The notes: generated from the letters alone by a model not told the origin. Shown: positions 1-5,560, counted from the stretch's first letter. The stretch is DNA of 5,652 nucleotides from Candidatus Roizmanbacteria bacterium (GCA_016203755.1 JACQMD010000012.1:1-5652); one strand, 5' to 3'. Translations and numbers: made by a program.

Positions 1-56
1 AACCCCCGACCTTACGAATGTGAGTCGTACGCTCTAACCTACTGAGCTAAGCGGCC
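1..56 (-). tRNA. tRNA-Val (anticodon CAC), 3' end cut by window edge
   Basis: Read on the minus strand from 56 down. The acceptor strand GGCCGCT is followed by T8-A9, a D stem GCTC/GAGC, and an anticodon stem TACGA/TCGTA closing the 7-base loop CTCACAT. A 5-base variable region and the start of the T arm (GGGGGTT) follow. The anticodon CAC lies at 20-22 on the plus strand and reads the valine codon GUG. The 3' side of the T arm, the 3' acceptor strand and any CCA lie outside the window, so acceptor pairing cannot be checked. The gene is divergent from lepB, with 47 bp between them. The cloverleaf parts and spacing are seen directly; the valine identity follows from the anticodon. Confidence 0.93.
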
Positions 57-68
57 GTATCCTCCTAC

Positions 69-97
69 TTGCCAAATTATATCATTTTGTTTACACT
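69..97 (+). promoter_or_regulatory. Sigma70-type promoter of lepB, leaderless geometry
   Basis: TTGCCA (69-74), a 17-nt spacer, then TACACT (92-97). The -10 ends 6 nt before the lepB ATG, so a start at the usual distance would be the A of ATG itself. No Shine-Dalgarno-like purine tract precedes the ATG; the bases just before it are TATTTC. The hexamers match consensus at 5/6 and 4/6. That the transcript is leaderless is inference from spacing. Confidence 0.6.
76..84 (-). promoter_or_regulatory. Extended -10 promoter of the tRNA-Val gene
   Basis: On the minus strand the sequence TGATATAAT (TGn followed by a perfect TATAAT) lies about 20 bases upstream of the tRNA. A start about 7 nt downstream would fall near 69, giving a 5' leader of roughly 13 nt. 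No good -35 hexamer sits 16-18 nt upstream, which fits an extended -10 promoter. It lies inside the spacer of the opposite-facing lepB promoter. Inferred from consensus only. Confidence 0.6.
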
Positions 98-103
98 TAT
101 TTC

Positions 104-655
104 ATGCTGAAACAGGGTTTCGCGTTTTTCTTTGATATTTTACAGACAATTGTACTTGCGGCGGCAATTTTTGTCGTCATTTATCTCTTTGCTGCTCAGC
201 CACACATGGTACGGGGTGCTTCTATGGAATCCAGCTTCCACAGCGGCGACTACATTCTTACAGAAAAGGTGAGCTATCGGTTCCGCCTGCCGCAGCGGGG
301 AGAAGTTATTGTATTTAAAGCGCCAAACCGTCCGAAAGATGATTATATCAAACGGGTTATTGGGCTTCCCGGCGAAACAGTACGTATTTCCGGAGGTGTT
401 GTATTTATTAATGACAAAGTACTGACTGAAACCTATGAACCGGAATCAAATCGTACTTCAGGAGGGCGCTTTTTACCCGAAGACCAGATATTTACCGTAC
501 CGGACAATTCATATTTCGTTCTGGGAGACAACCGGAGTCATTCTTCTGATTCCCGCGAATTTGGGCCGATTGAAAAAGATAGCATCATCGGACAGGCGGT
601 TTTCCGCTATTGGCCGCTTCAGAAGTTTGGATTGATTCCACTTCCTTCTTATTAA
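104..655 (+). CDS. lepB: Signal peptidase I (leader peptidase), S26 family
   Basis: A membrane-anchored serine protease that removes signal peptides from exported proteins on the outer face of the cytoplasmic membrane. The 183-residue protein has one N-terminal membrane segment (about 13-33). The catalytic Ser region follows as GASMESS, with Ser40 the expected nucleophile. The general-base box YIKRVIGLPGE gives Lys83. The C-terminal box GDNRSHSSDSREFGPI spans 141-156. Boxes appear in the normal order and the length suits a compact single-anchor enzyme. The usual Pro-Thr after SM-x is Ser-Ser here, a mild departure. ATG 104 is chosen because the membrane anchor follows at once and a promoter ends 6 nt upstream. 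The gene faces away from the tRNA gene. Its last 71 nt overlap, tail to tail, the ParB-like ORF. No terminator is visible after the stop. Family assignment is firm; substrates are unknown. Confidence 0.96.
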   Translation: MLKQGFAFFFDILQTIVLAAAIFVVIYLFAAQPHMVRGASMESSFHSGDYILTEKVSYRFRLPQRGEVIVFKAPNRPKDDYIKRVIGLPGETVRISGGVVFINDKVLTETYEPESNRTSGGRFLPEDQIFTVPDNSYFVLGDNRSHSSDSREFGPIEKDSIIGQAVFRYWPLQKFGLIPLPSY

Positions 656-1016
656 GTACTATCTCTCTGTTCGCCTCTCGTGCCATGCGTTCCGTCTGAC
701 GGACTGTTGCATTGGTTACCAGCACTTCACGATACACACCAATCATCTTATGAGTGTCTTGCACGGTCAACAACGCACGAGCATGTCCCTCACTGATACT
801 TCCGCCGGCCAACCCATCCTGGATAAAAGCGGGAAGTTTGAGTAGACGAAGTGTATTGGAGATAAACGCAAGACTTTTTTTAAATCTTCGGGCAAGCTCC
901 GTTTGGGAAATCCCTTCATGAGTCATCAAGTGATGAAAATGACGGGCTCGCTCAAGCGGGGGCAACAATTGAAACGTATTGTTTTCCACGTCGTTTATTG
1001 AAATGAACGCGTCCAT
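585..1016 (-). CDS. ParB/Spo0J-type HTH protein lacking the N-terminal ParB domain
   Basis: A 143-residue ORF if started at ATG 1016. It resembles the central DNA-binding part of ParB/Spo0J/KorB. The segment LPPLERARHFHHLM (18-31) matches the helix before the ParB HTH. The HTH follows at 36-62 (ISQTELARRF, then SNTLRLLKLP), then ISEGHARALL (74-83). ParB proteins are normally about 280 residues, with an N-terminal CTP-binding domain carrying a GERRxR box. That part is absent because the upstream DNA encodes L27 in another frame. The similarity seems to begin at VEN (10-12). GTG at 989 (134 residues) is an alternative start, as are TTG codons at 968 and 965. No Shine-Dalgarno is visible at any of them, so translation may be coupled to rpmA. 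It overlaps rpmA by 65 nt (38 nt from the GTG) and lepB by 71 nt. The last 24 residues are antisense to a conserved end of lepB and look like a non-homologous tail. It could be a functional HTH-only nucleoid protein or a parB remnant. Confidence 0.7.
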   Translation of the reverse strand: MDAFISINDVENNTFQLLPPLERARHFHHLMTHEGISQTELARRFKKSLAFISNTLRLLKLPAFIQDGLAGGSISEGHARALLTVQDTHKMIGVYREVLVTNATVRQTERMAREANREIVLNKKEVESIQTSEAANSGKPPVR

Positions 1017-1206
1017 CACGCAACGCAAAAAGGGTGAAGTCCTTACCACACCCTATCCCTTCTCCTGCATAAAACGTGCTCCCACGCTGACGTACCACAA
1101 TTCCCCCGGCTCTCACTACTTCTCCGTTGTACTTTTTTATTCCCAGCCGTTTGGATTGCGATTTACGTGATCCCTTTGTCGTTTTTGATGTTTTTGTCTT
1201 TGCCAT
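952..1206 (-). CDS. rpmA: 50S ribosomal protein L27
   Basis: A large-subunit ribosomal protein whose N-terminal tail reaches toward the peptidyl-transferase centre. The 84-residue length is normal. The core is well matched: SKRLGIKKYNGEVV (18-31), AGGIVVRQRGSTFYAGEGIG (33-52), KDFTLFAL (55-62) and a C-terminal KQYVSIV. The N-terminal tail is unusual. Where most bacteria have the MAHKK-GG-ST type, this one has a Lys/Thr/Ser-rich tail of the same length (MAKTKTSKTTKGS) without the glycine pair. ATG 1206 is supported by AAGGAA 6 nt upstream and by the family length. It lies 15 nt downstream of rplU, the common rplU-rpmA pairing. Its stop codon lies inside the ParB-like ORF in another frame. Confidence 0.96.
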   Translation of the reverse strand: MAKTKTSKTTKGSRKSQSKRLGIKKYNGEVVRAGGIVVRQRGSTFYAGEGIGCGKDFTLFALRDGRVHFNKRRGKQYVSIVAPA

Positions 1207-1212
1207 GATGAG

Positions 1213-1218
1213 TTCCTT
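1213..1218 (-). promoter_or_regulatory. Shine-Dalgarno site of rpmA
   Basis: AAGGAA on the minus strand, 6 nt before the rpmA ATG, within the 15-nt rplU-rpmA gap. It is the only clear Shine-Dalgarno sequence among the genes of this window, and it belongs to an operon-internal gene. Confidence 0.75.
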
Positions 1219-1221
1219 TTC

Positions 1222-1551
1222 TTATGATTTCAGCTTTTTTTCCGAAATTGCAGTTATTTTGACTGTGGTTAGGTATGAACGGTACCCCTTTACTTTGCGA
1301 TACCTTGATTTTGCACGAAATGTGGCCACTCGAATTTTTTCCCCTTTTGTGTGTGAGACTACCTCTCCTTTCACAACTACCCCCGAAACATACGGCTTTC
1401 CGATTTGCACTGCTTCATCAGAGCTCAATAGCAACACGTCAGGAAATTCTATCTGCTTTCCTGCATCAACTTTCATACGGGGCAAGGCAATGAGCTCTCC
1501 TTCCGTAACCTGGTACTGTTTTCCGCCGGTTTGAATAACTGCAAATTTCAT
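1222..1551 (-). CDS. rplU: 50S ribosomal protein L21
   Basis: A large-subunit ribosomal protein that binds 23S rRNA. It is 109 residues long, close to the usual 100-105. The N terminus MKFAVIQTGGKQYQVTEGE is the L21 hallmark. VLLLSSDEAVQIGKPYV follows, and the basic C-terminal region includes KSRYRKVKGYRS and the usual ending VKITAI. ATG 1551 is chosen because the family begins at exactly this MKFAVI. An in-frame ATG at 1593 would add 14 residues with no L21 counterpart, and it starts inside the likely -35 box. No Shine-Dalgarno precedes the start; the predicted 5' leader is about 7 nt or less. It is followed after 15 nt by rpmA and preceded by rodA (stop at 1580). Confidence 0.96.
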   Translation of the reverse strand: MKFAVIQTGGKQYQVTEGELIALPRMKVDAGKQIEFPDVLLLSSDEAVQIGKPYVSGVVVKGEVVSHTKGEKIRVATFRAKSRYRKVKGYRSYLTTVKITAISEKKLKS

Positions 1552-1564
1552 AGTCAACTGGTAT

Positions 1565-1593
1565 AGTATACAAAATTTTCTAGCCAATGGCAA
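1565..1593 (-). promoter_or_regulatory. Internal promoter for rplU-rpmA within the end of rodA
   Basis: On the minus strand TTGCCA (1593-1588), a 17-nt spacer and TATACT (1570-1565), each 5/6 to consensus. The -35 is embedded in the last sense codons of rodA. The predicted start near 1558 leaves a leader of about 7 nt before the rplU ATG. A shifted, weaker pair overlaps it: TTGGCT, 16 nt, TATACC. That pair would start transcription about 1 nt before the ATG. Both are consensus-based inferences. Confidence 0.6.
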
Positions 1594-2617
1594 CGGGATG
1601 TTCTTTTGGTTTCGGAAATCCCCCCAGAATCCCTAATCCTATCCAGGTAGCAATCATGGAACTGCCTCCAAAAGAAAAGAGCGGCAACGTGATCCCGGTG
1701 ATGGGGAGAATACCAATATTCATACCAACATTGATTATCACTTGAATAAATAACTGGCCAAACAATCCGTAGGCATACAGTTTACAAAACGTATCAGGAG
1801 TGTTCCGTGCGACTTTCAGAATCTTGAGAAGCAGTAAAAAATACAAGAGTAACAGGAACAACCCGCCCACAAAACCCAATTGCTCAACAGTTGATGCAAA
1901 AATAAAATCTGTATGGAATTCAGGTAGAAATTGCAGTTTGCTCTGCGTTCCTTCCCCCAATCCTTTGCCGAACCATCCTCCAGAACCGACTGCAATGAGC
2001 GCTTGCCGGGCATTATACCCGGCTCCTTGTAAATCGTAGCCTGGATTTATGAAGGTGATGATGCGAAGTTTTTGATACGCGGCAAGATGCTCCCATAAAA
2101 ACGGAGTTACAACCATACTTAAAACAAACGGGGCTATATAATAGACAAATGGAAAAAAAGAAGCAAAGAGAAGCGCAAAAACAATGAATGAGTACACCAG
2201 GCTATTTCCTAAATCTGGTTGTTTGAATACTATCAAGGTCGGAATGAGAAAAAGTCCGGTAAACCGTAAGAAACGACCGATGGTATATTCTTTCGTAGAG
2301 GAAAGATATGCCGCAAGAGAAAGGACGTAGACAGGCTTTAACAATTCTGATGGTTGCATACGCACACCAAATAAATCAATCCAGCGGTGTGAACCCCGTA
2401 CCTCCGGTCCGAATAACGACAAGGCAAGAAAACCGAGAAGCAAAACGTACCATAACGGCCACAATCCCTCAAATACTTTGGTATCAATCCTGCTTACCAG
2501 TATATAAGCAATCACCCCGACCGCAATCCATAAAAGTTGATACATAAATAAATCGGGCGTGATGGCGCGAACAATGAGCAAACTGAAGAGACAAATAAGT
2601 AAGGCAAGTAATCTCAT
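1580..2617 (-). CDS. rodA: RodA, SEDS-family peptidoglycan glycosyltransferase
   Basis: A polytopic membrane glycosyltransferase that polymerises lipid II into glycan strands for side-wall elongation, normally paired with a class B penicillin-binding protein. The 345-residue protein is almost all hydrophobic segments, about ten. Family motifs appear in order: GSHRWIDLFG (75-84), QPSELLKP (88-95), KQPDLGNSL (132-140), NPGYDLQGAGYN (191-202), GSGGWFGKG (211-219), LPEFHTDFIF (231-240) and a C-terminal NVGMNIGILPITGITLPLFS (296-315) ending in GGSS. Asp237 in HTDFIF is the position I equate with the essential Asp of characterised RodA proteins. The short N terminus and the ITGITLPLFSFGGSS ending favour RodA over FtsW. 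It starts 15 nt after the ileS stop with no Shine-Dalgarno (the gap is CT-rich), suggesting reinitiation or coupling. No PBP2 gene lies in the window. Confidence 0.93.
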   Translation of the reverse strand: MRLLALLICLFSLLIVRAITPDLFMYQLLWIAVGVIAYILVSRIDTKVFEGLWPLWYVLLLGFLALSLFGPEVRGSHRWIDLFGVRMQPSELLKPVYVLSLAAYLSSTKEYTIGRFLRFTGLFLIPTLIVFKQPDLGNSLVYSFIVFALLFASFFPFVYYIAPFVLSMVVTPFLWEHLAAYQKLRIITFINPGYDLQGAGYNARQALIAVGSGGWFGKGLGEGTQSKLQFLPEFHTDFIFASTVEQLGFVGGLFLLLLYFLLLLKILKVARNTPDTFCKLYAYGLFGQLFIQVIINVGMNIGILPITGITLPLFSFGGSSMIATWIGLGILGGFPKPKEHPVAIG

Positions 2618-2632
2618 AATAGAAGAAGATGG

Positions 2633-5443
2633 TTAGTCCGCTCGCTCGATACGAAGCATATCAGCTCGTCGTATCGCTGTTGCGAGTGTTTTTTCTTTGA
2701 TTTCTGATACAAATGTTTCCGGCCAATTTGGCGCGTGAATAATAATTTTATCTGTTAAGTGTAACCTTTGTTTTTTTCTCAGATTCTGAATGGTCCGAAT
2801 AAAATTCCGCGCATCACCTTCTGCTTTCAGCTCTTCGGTAATCGTCGTATTCAACTCCACTGATTTTGTTTTGGAGGTTTTCCATGAAATAGATTTCACA
2901 TTCAATTCATCTTTAATGATCTGTTCATATTCATTATCCAATTTCTCAAATCCGTCGATAGTTACCTCCGATAGAGGCTGCCGTATCGACAGATGATGAT
3001 CTTTCCGCTGTGAATTCCCTAAAGATACTATTTCCCGAACGAGTTTCATCGTATCAAGAATTACTGCATTGTTTGACTGCTCATGTGCTGATTTGCCATA
3101 CGTCGGATAATCAACGAGATGCACTGATTCTTCTCCGGTCAAATTCCTATACATTGCTTCAGTAATAAAAGGAGCGAGTGGCGATGAAAGCCGGCAGAGA
3201 ATGCTAAGACAAGCATGTAATGTTGCGAGTGCATTTTTCTCACCCGTTGCAAACCGATCACGTGATCGCCGAATGTACCAGGTAGAAAGGTCTTGAATAC
3301 ATATATTAAGTTCATGGACTGTATGTGGCGTATCATACGAATCGAGATAGCGTGTCATATTTCTTCCTACCTCATCCAGTCTTGTCAGAATCCATTTGTC
3401 AAGAATATTTTCTGAAGGCGTTCTTTTTTTTGCCTGCCATTTATGTTGATTTGCATACAGAACAAAATACTTATATGAATTCCAAAGAATTAACAGTGTA
3501 TCTTTCACCTGATTACGGTATTCTTCTTCTGAAATAAGAATATCGTTCCCCATCATGACGGGGCTTCCGAGCAAATAAAGCCGCAACGCGTCGCCCCCGT
3601 ATTTCTCAAGCATCATCTTCGGATCCGGATAATTCTGGAAATTCTTACTCATCTTTCTCCCATCATCACCCAGAATGACGCCGGTAACCAGAACATTTTT
3701 AAATCCAATCGATTCATATAACGCTGCGGCAATAACGTGAACAACGTAGAACCAGGCACGAATCTGTCCGGTATATTCAGCAATGAAATCAGGAGGATAG
3801 AAGTCTTCCAATTTCTCAGTTTGGTTAAAGGGAAAATGGCGTTCGGCAAAAGACGCAGAGCCAGCTTCTATCCAACTGTCGAGAACTTCAGGAACGCGAT
3901 GAACGGTCTTTTGACACTTTGAACAAGTAATGGTTACGCCGTCAATTTCCGGTTTATGCAAATCCGAAATCTTTGTTCCCGAACGTTTTTCAAGTTCTGC
4001 TAGCGAACCCGGGACAAATCGTTCTCCACACGCGCATTCCCAAACGGGAACCGGAGATCCCCAATATCTGCTTCTTGAAATGCACCAGTCAGGAGCCGCT
4101 TCCATGCTTTTAAGAAATCGCCCGTACTTGAAATGATCAGGAATCCAATTGATATTCTCATTTGTTTTCTTCATTTTGGGTTTTAATTGTTGCACATCCA
4201 CGTACCAAGCATCTTGAGGAGCGTAATAGAGACGAGTGTGACAACGCCAGCACGTCGGCACGGTATGAGAATATGTATCAATCCGATAAATCAGGTTACG
4301 AGACTTGAGTTCCTCATCTACTTTCTCGTTTGATTTAAGGTAATATAACCCACCGAATAAGGGAACTTCCTTTTTTATCATTCCTTCCTCGTCCACATGA
4401 AGCTCAATATGAATGTTTTCTGCTTTCATGAGATTCAAATCGTCTTCGCCGTAAGGGGCAATTGTTACAATTCCCGTGCCTTCATCTGCAGTGACAAAAT
4501 CGCCACCTGAAACGATAAATGCTTTTTTCTGCTTATCGATTACGAAGTAATCGTAGAGTGGTTCGTATGACATACCAATGAGCGATAATCCTTTGAATGT
4601 TTCGACAATCTTATACGTATCATTTTTCAGTATTGGTAGAGTTTGTTTCGCAAGAATCAGCTGTTCTTCTCCAATTTGCACCTTTACGTAGGTGAGTTTT
4701 GGATTAACGGCAAGTGCAGTTGTCACAATCTTGTTCCAAGGAGTAGTCGACCATGCAAGAAAATAGGTGTTTGTTTCGCCTTTTACCCTGAATTTATAAA
4801 TGGTTGCCGCCTCTAACATCTCTTTATAGTTATCGGCATCCATTGCAACTTCAAAGTTTGATATCGGGGTGACGCAGTGGGGACAATAGAGTGAAACACG
4901 TAGTCCTTTATAGATATATCCCTTTTCATACATCTGTTTAAATACCCACATAACTGACTCCATGTAATCTTTTCCCCACGTCTTGTAAGCGTTTTTAAAA
5001 TCAACCCATCTCCCAATATGGTCCACGTACCATTCCCATTCGTCAGAAACAGTATCTACATATTTGCGACAGCGATTGATAAACTCTTTAACCCCGACCT
5101 TTTCTTCGATGTCTTTTTTCCGTTTCAATCCGAGTTCGTTCTCCACTTTATTTTCAATTGGTAGTCCGTGTCCATCCCATCCCCACACGCGCGGGACATA
5201 GTATCCTTTCATACTCCAGTACCTGCCAAATACATCTTTGGGAATACTTGAAAGAAGTGATCCATAGTGCGGAAGTCCCGTCACAAATGGTGGACCATCA
5301 AGGAATGTCCAACGTGGAGATTTCTCCCGAATAGACAACGACTTCTCAAACGTCTTATTCTTTTTCCAGTAATCTATGATCTTCTTTTCAATTTCGGGAA
5401 ACGAAATCTGCGAGTCTACGGGTGAGAATGGTTGTGATGGCAT
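2633..5443 (-). CDS. ileS: Isoleucyl-tRNA synthetase, type 2, with altered signature motifs
   Basis: A cytoplasmic class Ia enzyme that charges tRNA-Ile. The 936-residue order is an N-terminal Rossmann part with GPPFVTGLPHYGS (HIGH-box equivalent, 59-62), WGWDGHGLPIE (87-97) and Zn-type cysteines YCPHC (186-190). A CP1 editing domain follows (about 200-400), with WSTTPWNKIVTT (231-242) and GTGIVTIAPYGEDD (322-335). Next come CWRCHT (398-403), DWCISRSRYWGSPVPVW (452-468), a second Cys set (470/472, 507/510), WIEAG (524-528) and KMSKN (597-601). A helical anticodon-binding region ends the protein. GLPHYG and the absence of the C-terminal Zn domain of the E. coli-type enzyme point to type 2, though it is shorter than the usual 1000+ residues. 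ATG 5443 is backed by a promoter ending 6 nt upstream. HYGS and the editing-site changes are discussed in the findings. It is first of the minus-strand block and leads into rodA. Confidence 0.96.
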   Translation of the reverse strand: MPSQPFSPVDSQISFPEIEKKIIDYWKKNKTFEKSLSIREKSPRWTFLDGPPFVTGLPHYGSLLSSIPKDVFGRYWSMKGYYVPRVWGWDGHGLPIENKVENELGLKRKKDIEEKVGVKEFINRCRKYVDTVSDEWEWYVDHIGRWVDFKNAYKTWGKDYMESVMWVFKQMYEKGYIYKGLRVSLYCPHCVTPISNFEVAMDADNYKEMLEAATIYKFRVKGETNTYFLAWSTTPWNKIVTTALAVNPKLTYVKVQIGEEQLILAKQTLPILKNDTYKIVETFKGLSLIGMSYEPLYDYFVIDKQKKAFIVSGGDFVTADEGTGIVTIAPYGEDDLNLMKAENIHIELHVDEEGMIKKEVPLFGGLYYLKSNEKVDEELKSRNLIYRIDTYSHTVPTCWRCHTRLYYAPQDAWYVDVQQLKPKMKKTNENINWIPDHFKYGRFLKSMEAAPDWCISRSRYWGSPVPVWECACGERFVPGSLAELEKRSGTKISDLHKPEIDGVTITCSKCQKTVHRVPEVLDSWIEAGSASFAERHFPFNQTEKLEDFYPPDFIAEYTGQIRAWFYVVHVIAAALYESIGFKNVLVTGVILGDDGRKMSKNFQNYPDPKMMLEKYGGDALRLYLLGSPVMMGNDILISEEEYRNQVKDTLLILWNSYKYFVLYANQHKWQAKKRTPSENILDKWILTRLDEVGRNMTRYLDSYDTPHTVHELNICIQDLSTWYIRRSRDRFATGEKNALATLHACLSILCRLSSPLAPFITEAMYRNLTGEESVHLVDYPTYGKSAHEQSNNAVILDTMKLVREIVSLGNSQRKDHHLSIRQPLSEVTIDGFEKLDNEYEQIIKDELNVKSISWKTSKTKSVELNTTITEELKAEGDARNFIRTIQNLRKKQRLHLTDKIIIHAPNWPETFVSEIKEKTLATAIRRADMLRIERAD

Positions 5444-5449
5444 GGGAGT

Positions 5450-5478
5450 ATTATAGCTCAGAGTTGAACTGAGGGCAA
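5450..5478 (-). promoter_or_regulatory. ileS promoter with leaderless geometry
   Basis: On the minus strand TTGCCC (5478-5473), a 17-nt spacer and a perfect TATAAT (5455-5450). The -10 ends 6 nt (ACTCCC) before the ileS ATG, so transcription should start at or next to the A of ATG. No Shine-Dalgarno and no room for a T-box or other leader riboswitch. The spacer contains a 5-bp dyad (CTCAG, 7 nt, CTGAG; 5457-5473). Confidence 0.65.
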
Positions 5479-5479
5479 A

Positions 5480-5560
5480 CTACAGTATCTTCCTAATATC
5501 TTTCTTTACCTCTAGCTTTTCGTATGAAACTAAATTATCATACTTTTTTGCAGTAGGCAT
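5480..5560 (-). CDS. Possible 26-residue lysine-rich micropeptide upstream of ileS
   Basis: ATG 5560 to TAG 5480 encodes a charged peptide, roughly MPTAKKYDNLVSYEKLEVKK followed by DIRKIL. I recognise no family. The second half could form an amphipathic helix. A TATACT box (5579-5574) lies 13 nt before the ATG, the same spacing as at rplU, but there is no convincing -35 and no Shine-Dalgarno. The stop ends one base before the ileS -35 box. An in-frame stop at 5585-5587 prevents a longer ORF. An ORF this short can easily arise by chance, so this is a candidate only. Confidence 0.2.
   Translation of the reverse strand: MPTAKKYDNLVSYEKLEVKKDIRKIL

Noticed and set aside
61..66. AGGAGG (minus strand) just before the tRNA gene
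   Set aside because: A perfect Shine-Dalgarno-like hexamer, but no start codon or ORF follows it, only the tRNA. Taken as coincidence.
435..635. Plus-strand ORF of 66 codons within lepB
   Set aside because: Out-of-frame shadow of lepB with no recognisable family.
691..703. 13-bp dyad TCCGTC-T-GACGGA
   Set aside because: It lies inside the ParB-like coding region with no T run and a near-zero loop. It is probably chance and not a terminator for the convergent genes.
1017..1049. Upstream ATG 1049 for the ParB-like ORF
   Set aside because: It would add 11 residues with no ParB similarity, deeper inside rpmA and without a ribosome site. The matching part starts around 989.
1127..1534. Plus-strand ORF of 135 codons opposite rplU and rpmA
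   Set aside because: Antisense shadow of two firmly identified ribosomal protein genes. Its product is Phe/Ser/Thr-rich with no domain.
1552..1593. Upstream in-frame ATG that would extend L21 by 14 residues
   Set aside because: The added residues have no counterpart in L21. The ATG lies in the likely -35 box, so it would not be on the transcript from that promoter.
5522..5549. GTATGA...TCATAC hairpin followed by a run of six T on the plus strand
   Set aside because: It resembles an intrinsic terminator, but the stem is 6 bp and AT-rich with a 10-nt loop, and no plus-strand gene lies upstream for it to end.
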